From Trifolium pratense (taxonomy: Eukaryota; Streptophyta; Magnoliopsida; Fabales; Fabaceae), in NCBI RefSeq assembly GCF_020283565.1, contig NC_060065.1, positions 19,382,866 to 19,446,865 of the forward strand: a stretch of DNA of 64,000 bases. Direction: 5' to 3'. This document shows positions 1 to 11,877 of the stretch, one piece after another. Numbering within the stretch: the first letter of the stretch is position 1; every line of letters begins with the position of its first letter. The translations under genes were made by a program, and so were the position numbers. The notes under the pieces are model-generated. The model did not search any database and was not told where the DNA came from. It saw only the letters and a list, made by a program, of their open reading frames with translations.

Positions 1-73
1 TTCAATATCCATATTTCAGCCAATTAGTGAAAAATAATAACTGGTAGGAGGCAGCAATGTTCTAACTTCTCAC

Positions 74-3000
74 CTCTTTTTTCTATCCTGCTTTTGTTGT
101 CGTTTTTCTAATTGCTCCTTCTCTTTCTGCCTTTTGTAGTTAAGTTTCCATGCACATCTATATTGAAAAAAAATAATGACTTAAAAGGAGACACATTCAA
201 TTTAAACCAAAGAGATGAATAACCTCAATTTCTAAAAAGGACTCTCCAAAATAAGCTTTAAATAAAATAGCAGATAATTTACAAATTTACATCCTGAACA
301 CCAGAGCATATAAGCCAATTTATTGTAAATTCAAATCAAAGACAATTACTATCACAAAAATCGCTTTCAAAAGAATCAGCCTTAAGTTTCGGAGTGTTAT
401 AGCCAACTATCCGAGTGAAATTACTTTTTGTTCAGGTATTGTTATAGAAATAAATTAATGGTGTCAAATTACAAAAATAATACTAGTACATGGAAATGGA
501 TCGTTTTCAATAAATACTGATAAGATAACAAAATAATATTCTTGAGGTAACTACATCTGTCGGTTTCAAAACCAACTTCATTAATCAGAAAATCTTAGAC
601 TGATTCTGGACCAGATCCCCTGGAGTAGCATTATCATATTCTGAATGTTGGTTGAAGATAATTTAAGAAGCCACAGAGAGATTAAGAAAACTTCTAATAG
701 AATTTTAAAGCAGAAATGTTTTAACAGTAAGTCGCTTCTAAAGGCCAGTATATACTGACATTTCTCAAGTGATGTAATCGACGTCACATGGAGTTAACAA
801 AGTTTTTGCATGGCCATTGCAGAGCAAACCCTTAAATTTAAATGTGTTCAATCAAACTTCATAAAGAGCCAAGCAATTAACAAACATGATGGGGAAGCAC
901 AACACATAATTAGATTTATAGAATGGCAACATAAAAGCTACAGTAAATTTCTAGTATGGAAGAAAAGTATTTGGCTCTTTTGAAGTAGAGAGTAAAATGA
1001 GGAGATGAAGGGTTGGGTTGGCATTTCAATACACATGATTTGTTATATTTTTTTTTTGAGAACATGGGATTTGTTATACACATACATGTAATATCAACCA
1101 TTAATTTCTTCATAAAATATTTGATATTAGTCACTTTAAAAGAGATGGATTCGGAAGAAAACAACGGTATAGGTAAGAAAACCAACATTATCTCATACTA
1201 AGTACTAACTCACCTCTCACATGCTACCAATTTAACTAGAGCTTGTTTGTTCTCTCCAGCTTCTAAGTAACAAAAGTTCACCTGTAATATGAAGCAAGTA
1301 GATTAAAGGAGTGGAAACATGTAAAGAGATATACACAAATTATGACTCCATAGCCCTCAAGCAGAGCTTAAGTTACTCAAAATGATCAATCAAGAATAGT
1401 TTGAGAGAGAGAAAGAAAAGAGAATCAAATGCTGATTGCTGAAAACCGTGTGCATCAACTACACCGCAAACTCAATCGGTGAATATCGTCAAGGGTAATT
1501 TTTTCCTAAAACACTGGAACTATAGACATAAATATCCTAATAAATAGGGACATTGCCCTTGGCCACTAAATAGGGACAGATACATGGATGATGGATGCAA
1601 TATACACTATATCTAGAGTCAGATCTTCAGTAACTAGAATAAGGTCCTTCATAGTGGTTTTTCGTAATATTTTCCCCGGTCTTCACCTTCCCATTTTGAT
1701 TGGGTTATCTTCGATATGTCACCCTCTATAACAGATTAGTCAAATAGATTGATTAATTGTAATGAGAAGAATATCTTACCTCATAGCTTGCTAATCCATC
1801 TTTCTCATCGCAATGCTTGTTGCCACATATAAACTGGCCTGTAACATTATGTAACACAGATTTCAAAATTGAATAGGATTCTAAATAATATAACAAAGTA
1901 AAGACAGCTATGCAGACAGAATAGAACATGCAAATGAAAAATATAGGACTCTAGCTTGTGCAAGCATGATCTACAGAAAAAGTCTATCTTGCCAGCGTAA
2001 AGTTTTAAAATGTCTGTACACAATGTTTATGAAAAAGTTCAAAAATTGGAATTGAAATCATTTATACAAGTCCCACAGTTTTAAGTATCTACAGTGACCA
2101 TAAGAAGTTACAAGGAAATAGAAGATGTTAACTATGGGATTCATGCAGTTGGATGATAAGTAATGCTTCCAGTGTAATTTGTAAATTTGGTAGGACTCAT
2201 GAATTTCAACTAATAGAAGACTGTGTTGTTAGCATAACCCAAACATGGGGAATTTTTTTACAGTGTTGACATTCGGCTTGCAATATTGTTTCAAACTTCA
2301 TGCTGGGCATCAAAGAGCCAACAAGAAATTTAGATTAATGTTGCAAAAATAAGAACCTTACAACTTACAACATATGACCGGACACATAAGAAAAGATATA
2401 ATTCAAAATGAAGGCATTAGAAAGAAAGTTAGGGTGCAACTATTGTGAAAAAGATGTTAGTATCACTTCGGGTGGGTTCAGCATTGATGATACATTTCTC
2501 TTACTAGAGGAGCATATGATGCCTTTTATAAGGTTCTTGCAATATTAAACCTCTTTGAGGCTACCTCTGGTTTGGAGGTTAACTTAGCCAAGAATATATT
2601 GGCTGATTTGATTATGAAATAGCATTTACTCTGGTGCGGAGAGAATCAGTTTCTTTCTGCCTATGCAATCGTTGATAGCTGTTACTGTTAGATTATGAAA
2701 TAGCATTTACTCAGGAGTTACTTTGGGAGGTAATCCTGAAACTTCTTGGAATTTGCCTTAATCCAAACTTACTAGCCTAATGTTTCCATCTAGTGTCTTT
2801 TTAATCCCATGAAAATGGAGGGATTCTCTTTGGTCAGATGTGGTGAAACTCTAAGAGTGACTAATTTATCAGCTAAGAATTATTAGGAGGTCAATTGTAG
2901 ACCTAAGAACGATACGAGTTTGGGACTTGGAAATTTGGCATCTAAAACCATGTATCTTCTTCTCCAAGGTGTACCTTTTTAGTGAAGCTTTTCTTCTCTT

Positions 3001-6000
3001 TTTTCTCTTAAAAAAGAGAAGGAAAAAAATGTGGAGACAATGCAAACAAGTCAACAAGAAAATAAAGTTATGTCATTAACAGAGCATTCATTCATACCAA
3101 CAAATCCTACTTCACATTTTAATATTGTTTTCTGAAAGGGTTTGAAAGGATAAGTTAGAGAAATAGATGAAACTCAAAATTCTATTGCATGTGAAAAGTA
3201 GGTGAACTCAACTAAACTTTAATAAAACAGACACTAATTATAATTTTAATGGATGAGTTTCTTTGCATAACAACTGAATGTAGACTACAGAGAATATGCA
3301 AACTAAACAACATCTGTTTTCTGAAACGGTTCTAGTTAAACATGGGATGGATGCAAGCAATCATAACTAAGCAAAATTAGTTGGTGAAAGAATAACCAAT
3401 ACCCTTCCCAGACATGACTTCTTTCTCTGTTCTCCATCTAAGACCAATCTACAAAAATATGCAATCTATATCAGCATAAAACTTTTAAAGATATACTATG
3501 CATAAAATGAGATCTTAGGCTACAAAAAAATCCTCTATACCAACACCTGACAAAAATGAGATGAAATAAAATAATACAAATTAAGAGGTGTCAAAAAAAG
3601 AAAGATTACAATCTAACTTGGTAATAAATAAAACCTGGATAACTTTTTTAACCAAATCAAGACCAAAACACCTAAAGCACAACTTCACAAATCACACCAG
3701 AACACACAAACATAGCAATAGCATCATATTGATGAGAAAATTGACAAATCATAAACTTCAAAATTACTGAAGGGTGCAATATTGTTAAACTATTAGGATT
3801 TGTAAATTTGTCCATCAAATTTAGAAATGATGCTATTTTTGTGTATTCTTGTCTGATTTCGTCTGTTGGTATGATTTGTGAAGCTGTGCATCAGGTATTA
3901 TGGTCTTGATTTGGTTAAAAACCTAGATAAATTTTCTAACCAAATCAAGACCAGAATACTTGAAGCACAATTTCACAAATCACGCCAGAACAGAACAGGT
4001 CAGACCAGCCTGCACAAAAATATCATCATGTTGCTAAAATTGATGGGCAAATTTATAAATCATAGAATAGTTTAACAATTCAGCACACACAAGGAACTTA
4101 AGTTCAAAATTGATGAGAAAATTGACAAATCATAAGGTTCAAAATTACTAAAGGGTGCAATATTTAGCAAACTACCAAAAAAATATTCTAAATGCAATGA
4201 GTGATTACCTTACCACTCTTGTAGTGTGACATGTCAGCAAGACAATATCTAAAAAGGATTTAAGGCAAAAGCAAATAAGTAGTACTAATATTAAATTTTG
4301 ATAGAATATAATAGAACGCGTCCCTATATTAGTGTGTATCAAGCAATTTGAATAACAACTTTCTATATCCTTTTTGACCTTTCATATAAGCTATTTTGGA
4401 AAAAAATATTTTATGAACGAGGGACCAAATTCAGTAAATGGGAAGTGAAATCTAGTAAATAGAGCCCCTAAATTTGGGTTGCATTGCATTAGCTCTTACA
4501 TATGGATACCTCTAACGAATTCTACCAAGTTTATAATCAAAACCCAATGCCAATATCACATAAGTACAAAACAGGGTGATATTTTTGGTCCCAATGAGCA
4601 AAATTGGGCATATGCTGATTCTGATACCTATAAAAAAATTGATAAATTGAGTTTGTGCATTTAACAAATAGTGTGTCTTCACTCATCAGTCCCCAAAAAT
4701 AATACAAAAATTGTGTTTTAAGTCCCCTAGTAAGAGACTATAAACACTATTTTTGCTAAATGCATGGACTAAAACAAATAATTTTTTATAAGGACCAAAA
4801 TTGACATTTCCCCATTTTCTAGGAACCAAATATATATTTTAACCCTAATAATGAATAAAATAAATCATTACTCCTCAATCTAAATAAATATTTTTAGTAC
4901 ACATTGAACTGTGCAAAGGATACTCCTTAAAAAGCTTAGCATAATAACGCTTCACCAGCCTTTGCTCCCATGATGGATCCAGATCATCTTCCTCCGACCG
5001 TATAAATCTTGCAACACATTTGGATGAACAACATTAAATTCTGACACAGAAACAGACAAGTTGAGAGACAGAATTTTTCCAATAATAATAAAATACAGTA
5101 TATTTGTAAGGAAGCTCCAAAAGGATCTTGAGTAGGGTGGAAAATTTACTCGTTCACAATTTCAAGTAAGATGCATAGGAGCCCATTTTAATATTTCTAG
5201 GTAAAGAATCAATTCATAAGAGTGTGAATCAATTCATAAGAGTGCCAAATAAAATGCTCCAAAGATCCTGATTTTTATCTTATAGTTATAGTAATAGCAA
5301 GGTCAAATGACTCATGCAAGTTTTGTAGAATGCATGAAATAGTTATATGATACCAAAAGATAACCCCCAACAAGCTACAAGAGATGGCTACTGGTATTAA
5401 AAAGGAAAATGGAAAGTAAGGATGATCATTAAACGATAAAAGAAAAATAAAATAAAGAGTTATGACAATATTGAGGAATATAGTGAATGAAATTTCCACC
5501 AGCCTTATCTTGCATAAGGCAAGATAACAAGCTTTACCTGTATCCCTCTCTTAGCGTGTCTTGGTCTGTTTTAATAGGCAACTTTAAGGTTGAAGGTTTT
5601 TCTTCTTTCCCATAGAAACTAACTGCGGGCGCGAAAAATTAATTTTAGAAGAATTTATGGGTTGAATATAATAGTACAGTTAAACAAAATGCATAGTAAG
5701 CTGAAATTTCATGGAAATCTGAGATATTCTCTGGCAGTATCAAGATGATAAAAGGAACTTGAATCATTTGTAACTACAATGACATAAAAACTTCTGTCAA
5801 AACAAGACAGGAACGACCAAAGCAAGAAGAAAAATCTTTTTTGATGTGGAAAACCACAACCTCGAGGCCATTTGAATCAAAATCTCATTATATTATATCT
5901 CTCCGTCGAATATCTGACGGATCACCAAAAATGAATAACTACAGAGATTTTATCACTAAATCACAAGAGACCAATTTAAGCATCTCAGTGACAAACCCAT

Positions 6001-7666
6001 TAATAAATTGTCTCTATTACTAGACAATCTTTTTGTTCTTGAATTGGTGGAACTAGTAAGGGGTTGTTTGAATTTCCGGACGACTGTAGCCTCCTTCCTT
6101 TTCCTTAATGGAGAAGACTGTTCATCATCCATTTACTCTAGGACATTAAGACCAACCAAATCAATAGCTCAAAATTTGATTAATTCATTATTGTCCATTC
6201 CCAAACAGAAAAAACTAAAATAAAAAAGATATGGCATCTAAAAAAAAGTTAGTAGAATCACATCATTTGAAACATGAAAAACTTCAAAAGAAAATTGTAG
6301 TAATAAGAAAGGTCTGATTGCATTGACTTATTTAAGCTTATTCGCCCGTAAAGCACTTGTGAGACTATTTGGGATGACTTATGAAAACATCTTATGACAT
6401 GCTCATACGTTGTTTTCAACTTACTCCCTCCAGTATTAAATATAAGTAAAAAATAACCTTTTCAGATTCATTGAATAATCAATGAATCTAGTCTATATTA
6501 TAAACCAGATTCGTTAATTATTCAATGAATCTTAAAATTGGTTTTTTTTTGCTTATATTTGAAACCAGAGTGAGTATTTCCATAAGCTCTTCAAGACAGT
6601 TTACTTATGAAAATAGTTTATAGCTTATACGTAAACAGTTTGATTATTTTATTTTATTTTTGAAACAACAAATGCTATCATTGTTAGTTTTCTATTCTAA
6701 GAGAGGAAGTCGAACTCTCAATCTCCTTATCACTTCACTCCTTAACTCCCACCTCAGCCACTAGGGTTGTCAATTTGCATCCGGTGGAGCGGATCCCTGC
6801 GGGGATTGCCCCGTTCGGAGTTCCAAAAACAAAGATTTTAACCCCGTGGGGATGGGGATGGAGGCAAAAATCCCCCCGTAGGCACTTTGGGGTGGGGATT
6901 GGGGACGAAGCATCCATCCCCGCGGATTCCCCGAATCCGTCCATATATACACTATATATTATTATTAGTATGATTATTAGTAACCAAATGTTTTTTGCAA
7001 TGTTTGTTGGTTATAAATGCATTATGTGTTTTTTTATTATTTAAAAAAGAAAGATGCAAAATATTTGTTTTTTCAAATAAGACAGAAAAAATAACATCAT
7101 ACTACTGTCATAATTTGACCGAAAAATATAGAAATTTTGTTAATATTTAATATCCGTGGATCTCCGCGGGAACCGTGGGGATATGTGGGGATGGGGATGG
7201 AGACAAATATTCCCCCGTGGGGATGGGGATGGAGGCAAAATCTTCCCCGCATGCACTTTGGGGCGGGGAAGCTTCCAGCACATTCCCTGCCCCGTTGACA
7301 TCCCTATCAGCCACCAAACAATCCTAATATCCCCCTAGTTTGATTTTAGCTTAATTATGAAATCGGTTTCACAGAATTTTCTAAAGCAGACATTGCATCA
7401 CTATATGACATCTGAACTAACAACAAGAACTGAATTTATTCATTTATTTATATATACCGTAATCGTTAATGAATTTTTTGTGGCGATCGTATGCATTGAG
7501 GCCACGAATATGCGCCTGATATTGCCTGCAATTACAATCAAAAACAAAATTAGGGTTTATAAAAAAAAAAAAATTAATTAACTTAGAGAAAATAAAACAA
7601 TAAAACGCACTGTTTTCTCTCTTCTCTGTCGAAAATTGCTGATTTCAGAGATCCGAACGATGTCAT
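74..7666 (-). CDS. FRA10AC1-family protein gene, nine exons, 3' end outside window
   Basis: Nine exons on the minus strand join in a consistent reading frame: 7611-7666, 7458-7525, 5538-5622, 4924-5007, 4209-4248, 3403-3448, 1780-1838, 1214-1281 and 74-157. All have GT donors and AG acceptors, and together they give about 196 residues. Readable blocks in order are MTSFGSLKSAIFDREERKQ (start), QYQAHIRGLNAYDRHKKF, FYGKEEKPSTLKLPIKTD, DPSWEQRLVKRYYAKLFKEY, CLADMSHYKSGK, WRTEKEVMSGKGQFICGNK and a final Lys/Arg/Gln-rich helix. This order matches the FRA10AC1 (folate-sensitive fragile site) family. The two Cys of the CGNK-HC block and a later conserved Cys suggest a small metal-binding core, which is family-level inference. 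Family members are linked to the spliceosome and nucleus. The remaining basic tail must lie left of position 74. Large introns (1.8 kb between exons 2 and 3) carry several transposons. The start is chosen because it opens the conserved N-terminal block directly after the promoter-like region. Confidence 0.88.
2470..2850 (+). mobile_element. Degenerate LINE reverse-transcriptase fragment
   Basis: In the FRA10AC1-like intron between exons 6 and 7, the plus strand has broken frames that recall the reverse transcriptase of plant L1-type LINEs. A DDT-like box followed by LLLEEHM stands near 2486-2520, and a GVTLGGNP block stands near 2720-2740. The latter corresponds to the Y-L-G-V-x-x-G-x-N-P region after the catalytic box. 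Stops and frameshifts break it, so it is an old 5'- and 3'-truncated copy. The assignment rests on short motifs only. Confidence 0.5.
3615..4170. repeat. Diverged direct duplication inside an intron
   Basis: The block at about 3630-3785 recurs with changes at about 3920-4070, and its tail (from TGATGAGAAAATTGACAAAT) recurs at 4108-4165. Shared landmarks are AACCAAATCAAGACCA, CACAAATCAC and AGGGTGCAATATT. A short inverted copy of AACCAAATCAAGACC lies at about 3903-3920 between the copies. No coding potential is visible. It is probably a decayed repeat element that duplicated locally. Confidence 0.6.
6424..6574. mobile_element. Stowaway-type MITE (diverged)
   Basis: A 151-bp element starts CTCCCTCCAG and ends in an imperfect inverse of that motif (CCAGAGTGAG), with TA on both sides as expected for Tc1/mariner-type insertion. 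Its centre holds two inverse AGATTCATTGAAT-like arms, so it folds almost end to end. It lies in the intron between exons 2 and 3 of the FRA10AC1-like gene. A better kept relative lies at 56919-57065. Confidence 0.75.
6660..6761 (-). repeat. SINE-like tRNA-derived sequence (tentative)
   Basis: On the minus strand a box-B-like GAGTTCGACTTC and an upstream GGTTGTGGCTGAGGTGGG recall the tRNA-related head of plant SINEs. No clear tail or target duplication is seen. The hAT MITE at 6762 is inserted into it. Confidence 0.3.
6762..7306. mobile_element. Non-autonomous hAT element (MITE) with GGGGAT subterminal repeats
   Basis: A 545-bp element has 12-bp terminal inverted repeats, TAGGGTTGTCAA at the left and the inverse of TAGGGATGTCAA at the right. 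It is flanked by an exact 8-bp duplication TCAGCCAC at 6754-6761 and 7307-7314. That length is the signature of hAT transposases. Both ends carry GC-rich blocks built from GGGGAT and CCCCG units, around an AT-rich centre. It has no transposase, so it must have moved in trans. It sits inside the second intron of the FRA10AC1-like gene. Short open frames across it are accidents of the repeat composition. Confidence 0.92.
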
Positions 7667-7830
7667 GGTTTTGCCACCAGTAGCAAGAAGAATGAACCAC
7701 GACGAGATTTCAGAAGTATGGTTTATGATCGGGGAAGAACGCTTAAATGGAGTTCATTTTTTTCATTTCAGTTTCTAGATTCTTTCTGCTCTAATTCTTT
7801 ATTCTTTTTTGCTGGTTTACCGGGAATTAC
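7667..7830 (-). promoter_or_regulatory. 5' UTR and upstream region of the FRA10AC1-like gene
   Basis: This stretch precedes the start codon at 7666. No clear TATA box was identified. The part at 7731-7822 has a close second copy at 25736-25826, next to a decayed copia element. Confidence 0.5.
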
Positions 7831-8068
7831 TAAAATACCCTTTAGTTTTTTTAATTTATTTTTAACCGTTTTATTTTAATATAAATTAAAAAAATTGATT
7901 ATTTATTTTGAAAAAAGTTTTTTCTTAAGGAAATTTATGGTCCGTTCGGTTCTAAGTAGATAGAGGGGAGTGGAGGATACAAGTTTTTGGTGTGGACATT
8001 TCTTATTCTCATTCTACCTTTTCAAGGTTTATCTATACATAATATAAAGAGAATGCAAGTTTTTGGAG

Positions 8069-8558
8069 TAGGGATGGCAAAAAAATCTAAATCCGAGAGA
8101 CCCACCCAAACTCAAACCCAAGTCAACGGGCGAAACCCGATTTGACTGGGTTTGAGTTTGGGTTCGGGTGACACCCGATAATATGGGTGTGAGTTTGGTA
8201 TCAGTCAAACCCACACCCGAAACTCATATATCCACCCGAAATATTTTATAATTAGCTAATTACCCCATAGTCTCTCTCAATTTCCTTGGAATACCTTAAA
8301 TTTTAGTTGTAATTTAATTTCTTGAAAGTCTTTGTTGTAATTTCTTGAAAGTCTATGTTTGAATTTCCTTGAAAGACCTTAAATTTACAAATTATTTTTA
8401 AATGTGCTGCGGGTTTGGGTGGAAAAAACCCGAACCCAATGGGTGTGGGCGTGAGTGTTGTTTTGCCACCCGAACAACTTTTGGGTTTGGGTGATGATTT
8501 CGGGTGTGAGTTTGGTAAGTGTCAAACCCGCACCCATGGACGCCCGTTGTTATCCCTA
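8069..8558. mobile_element. Second non-autonomous hAT element, GGGT/ACCC-rich
   Basis: A 490-bp element starts TAGGGATGGCAA and ends with the inverse of TAGGGATAACAA. It is flanked by an exact 8-bp duplication TTTTGGAG at 8061-8068 and 8559-8566. The subterminal parts are packed with ACCCGAA, CAAACCC and their inverses, and the centre is AT-rich. It is unrelated in interior to the element at 6762 but has the same terminal motif, so it probably used a related hAT transposase. It interrupts the Helitron-like repeat around it and lies about 400 bp upstream of the FRA10AC1-like start. Confidence 0.9.
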
Positions 8559-8639
8559 TTTTGGAGTGGACATTTTTTATTCTCATTCTACACTTCAAGA
8601 TTTATCTATACATCTTATAAATCTATACTATATCTATAT

Positions 8640-8945
8640 TTATACTATATATTTATACTATATATAAAGATGATACATTGTTTTTGGTCTGGACTTTTCA
8701 TAATACCAACAATACCCTTGATTTTTTTTAGTAGTAATAAAAAAAATTATTAACAAACTTACCATATGGCTGTTGGATATAAATTTGGGTTGTTTACCAA
8801 ATTTTCACGTAAACAAAGGCACATCTTTTTTTTTAGCAGCAAATTTTTTTTATTAACAAACTCACTATAACACACGACATATCTTTTTTAATTGGACATA
8901 AGTTAGATACAGGTAGGCACGGAACGCGCTTGTCTGGCCCGCTAG
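8640..8945 (+). mobile_element. Helitron-like short repeat, copy 1
   Basis: The block opens with TCTATACTATATATAAAG-like sequence and closes with CTAG followed by T, after a GC-richer tail (GGCACGGAACGCGC). TC start and CTAG end are Helitron hallmarks, but no convincing terminal hairpin was found. Internal text (GGTCTGGACTTTTCATAATACC, split by changes) recurs in the copies at 9030 and 9568. Confidence 0.4.
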
Positions 8946-9029
8946 TAAAATATAAATTAGGTGTAGATAAAAAATGTGAAGGGTAAACAAAATAAATCAT
9001 ATTTTGTATAAGTTTGACTTATATATTCG

Positions 9030-9300
9030 GACGCGTTCTGCGCCTGCCTGTGTCTAACTTATATCCAAAAAAATATGTCTTATGTTATGGTGAGTTTGTT
9101 AATAAAAGATTTTTGCTGCTAAAAAAAATATGTGTCTTATGTTATGGTGAATTTGTTAATAAAAGTTTTTTGCTGCTAAAAAAAATGTGTCTTATGTTAT
9201 GGTGAGTTTGTTAATAAAAGATTATTTTTGCTAGTAAAAAAATCAAGAGTATTGTTGGTATTATGAAAAGTCCACACCAAAACTCATGTATCTTCTATAA
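9030..9300 (-). mobile_element. Helitron-like short repeat, inverted copy 2 with triplicated unit
   Basis: This is the same family as copy 1 in reverse orientation. Its middle (9075-9232) contains three tandem copies of a unit of about 55 bp that includes CTTATGTTATGGTGA and TTTGTTAATAAAAG. Copies 1 and 3 of the family carry one or two units, so the unit number varies between family members. Confidence 0.45.
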
Positions 9301-9567
9301 AACAAAGGACTGGGCAACTTTTGTTGTACCCTGTTTGATTTTTAACTGGTTATGAGACTGGACAAATTATGTAGCAAGGGACATGACAAAAATAATATTT
9401 TTTGTCCCTCACTGAACCACATGACAACTTTTTGTCCACAGTACAACTATAAAAAATACGAAAATACCTATTTTATTTTCGAATATAAAAATATTATTAC
9501 CTTATATCTCTCTGGTACAGTTTTGTCCTGTTCTGTCCCGTTCTTGCTGTTTTACGAATCAAACGCA

Positions 9568-9780
9568 CATGAGTTTTGGTGTGGACTTTTCATAATACCA
9601 ATAATACCCTTGATTTTTTTTAGTAGCAAAAAAATCTTTTATTAACAAACTCACCATAATAAAAGATACAATTTTTTTAGCAGCAAAAATCTTTTATTAA
9701 CAAACTCACCATAACATAACGCATATCTTTTTTTTTATATAAGTTAGACACAGGCAGGCGCGGAACCTGACCCACTAATA
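9568..9780 (+). mobile_element. Helitron-like short repeat, copy 3
   Basis: It repeats the landmarks of copy 1 in the same order: TGTGGACTTTTCATAATACC, AATACCCTTGATTTTTTTTA, two AACAAACTCACCATAA units and AAGTTAGACACAGGCAGGCG. The end reads CCCACTAATA rather than CTAG, so the terminus has decayed. Confidence 0.45.
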
Positions 9781-10602
9781 TTTATTCTATAATATATATA
9801 AAGAGAATACATGAGTTTTTATCGTCATTCTACCCTTCAAGATTTACATATAAAGATATTATTTCAAGTCATATGAATTGGAATTTTATATGTAACTGCA
9901 CACACTATTTGTCTCTTATAATTGTAGAGTTTTCATATATGTTCCTCTAAATCAAACTTGATGTGTTCTAAAATTAATTCTTTGTATTGTTTAATTTCTC
10001 TCCCTCTTTGTATTGTTCTAAAATTATATCAATCTCTGATTTTGTTTTATGTTTATTTTTCATTAAATCCTCATGGCCACACTTAACTATGCATGGTTAT
10101 TCAAAAAGAAAATCAAAATGATATTTGAGTTTAATTAATTTAATTTTTAAAGTAGTTTTATTGTCTTTTTTGTTCGTTTAGGAGTGGATTGTGCTTCTCA
10201 ATTCAACAAGAGAAAGAAAATAGAAGGAATTGTGAAAGAATTTAAGAAAAAGTAGAGGCAAAGATGGGCTACAATGGTGATGATAACATCAAGGAAGCAA
10301 GATGCAACCATTTAAGAAAAGCGACGCAACCACGTTAGAGTAGAGAATGAGGGAGACATCCAATAAAAAAATAAGAAGAGTATGTGTGTGCAAAAATTAT
10401 TTGAATTTTATTTGAAGAAATTGGGTGTCAAAAACACCATCCTAAAAGTGAAACCACATAAGCAATGAAAGAATTATATTGCATTAAATTTCAAGTTCAA
10501 TCTTGAGATAAGGAAAGAAATTGCTTACACATCCAATTATCAACAAGTCATATGAGTACGAAGGAGACACTGTATACAATGCCTTCATGATTTAGTATTA
10601 TA
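9781..10602. other. Gene-free AT-rich stretch
   Basis: No coding frame with exon borders, RNA gene or clear element ends is visible here. Short open frames have no family resemblance and no splice context. Confidence 0.5.
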
Positions 10603-11007
10603 GGCGGTGTTTGTTTCGGAGACTGAAAGTATATTCCTGGGAATTTAAGTTGGAAATTAAAAGTACCTATGTTTGTTATAAGGTAAAACTTTTATTCCCT
10701 TAAAGGCTAGAATTTTATTCCCCTGTTAAAAGCACCGGAACAAATTATTCCAATCAGTTTTATATGTATAACTGCTATACACTCCACTACTTGATGCACG
10801 TTATTTTCTAGTGCTGTTAGGGAATCAATAACATTTTGCCACATGTGATGCAAAGGTATTTTACTTGATTAAATATTGATGAAAAATTAAAATGAAAGGG
10901 ATTAAAATGCCAGGATTAAAATGAGACGGGATTAAAATGTCTACCATCATAATCCTGGGAATAAATTTCTTGGGAAAGAATTTACAATACGGGAAACAAA
11001 CGCACCC
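10603..11007. mobile_element. Tourist/PIF-like MITE
   Basis: The element is about 405 bp. The left end reads GGCGGTGTTTGTTTC and the right end is the inverse of GGGTGCGTTTGTTTC, so the termini share a GTTTGTTTC core. ATA stands on both sides as a possible 3-bp duplication. GGGATTAAAATG units repeat inside its right half. The family call (PIF/Harbinger-derived) is from the GTTTGTTT-type terminus and the 3-bp duplication, and is moderately sure. Confidence 0.55.
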
Positions 11008-11877
11008 ATAGTGTTTTTTATTCTTTTGACAACATGTAAATTTTTATTTGGTTGTAGCAATAAATTATTTTCATATCGGCAAATTATGTTTTATCAAAAA
11101 AAATTACACAAAGAAACATAGTCAATTATGTACACAAGTTAGCACATACTAAAACAAAAAAGAGCGTACAGACGGATATGGGTATGGATTTTTTACATTT
11201 AACTCAACATCTTTATGTGACTTATTTGTTGTTTTCCAAAAATTAACTATTTAAAAAAATATAGATGTATAAAAAATTTAGAATAATCGTCGACATAAGT
11301 TAGCAGAATAAAAAATACGAATCACACATGCGGGTGCGGATAATGAAAGCACATTTAAATGGTTCAGACTAAAATACTTCTATTTCTACTCTCCCCTTTT
11401 TTTATTATTATAAAAAAAATATGAAGTGCAGACTGAGAAGAAAAACCATTTTATTCATTCATTTCCCTTGGATGGAACACATTTATAATTATAATAATCA
11501 AATGAATTTAACAAAATAGAAGTTTATTTAAAATCATTTTTAATAGATGCTCATTCTTCTATCGTGATACACTGATACAGACCGTTGTTCAAAATACATC
11601 ATCATTTAAAAAAATTGGTTTTAGTTTTTTTTTTTAAAAAAACAGTGATTGAAGTACAAGACCCAAATCTCTTTTTAGTGTGTCCTTTCGTTCTCTCCAC
11701 TTACCTCTTATTCTCTCTCTCACAAAACAGCATTTTTCTTTCTAACAAAAACTCAAATTTCTTCCAACCTCCAATGGGAAAAGCAAAAGCCTTGTATCCT
11801 CAAGGTTGTAAGCCAAAAAGAAATAAAAATTAAGTCTCTTTCTCTTGTATCAACACACAAAAGATTTCAATTTGAGA

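Noticed and set aside
6775..7338. Several overlapping open frames of 60-89 residues on both strands
   Set aside because: They arise from GGGGAT/CCCC repeats inside the hAT MITE at 6762-7306 and have no splice or family support.
8398..8753. Open frames of 66-112 residues
   Set aside because: They cross the border of the hAT MITE at 8558 and read repeat sequence. No protein family is visible.
11585..11833. Open frame of 82 residues before the protease relic
   Set aside because: It reads CT- and T-rich leader-like sequence, with low complexity and no conserved block.
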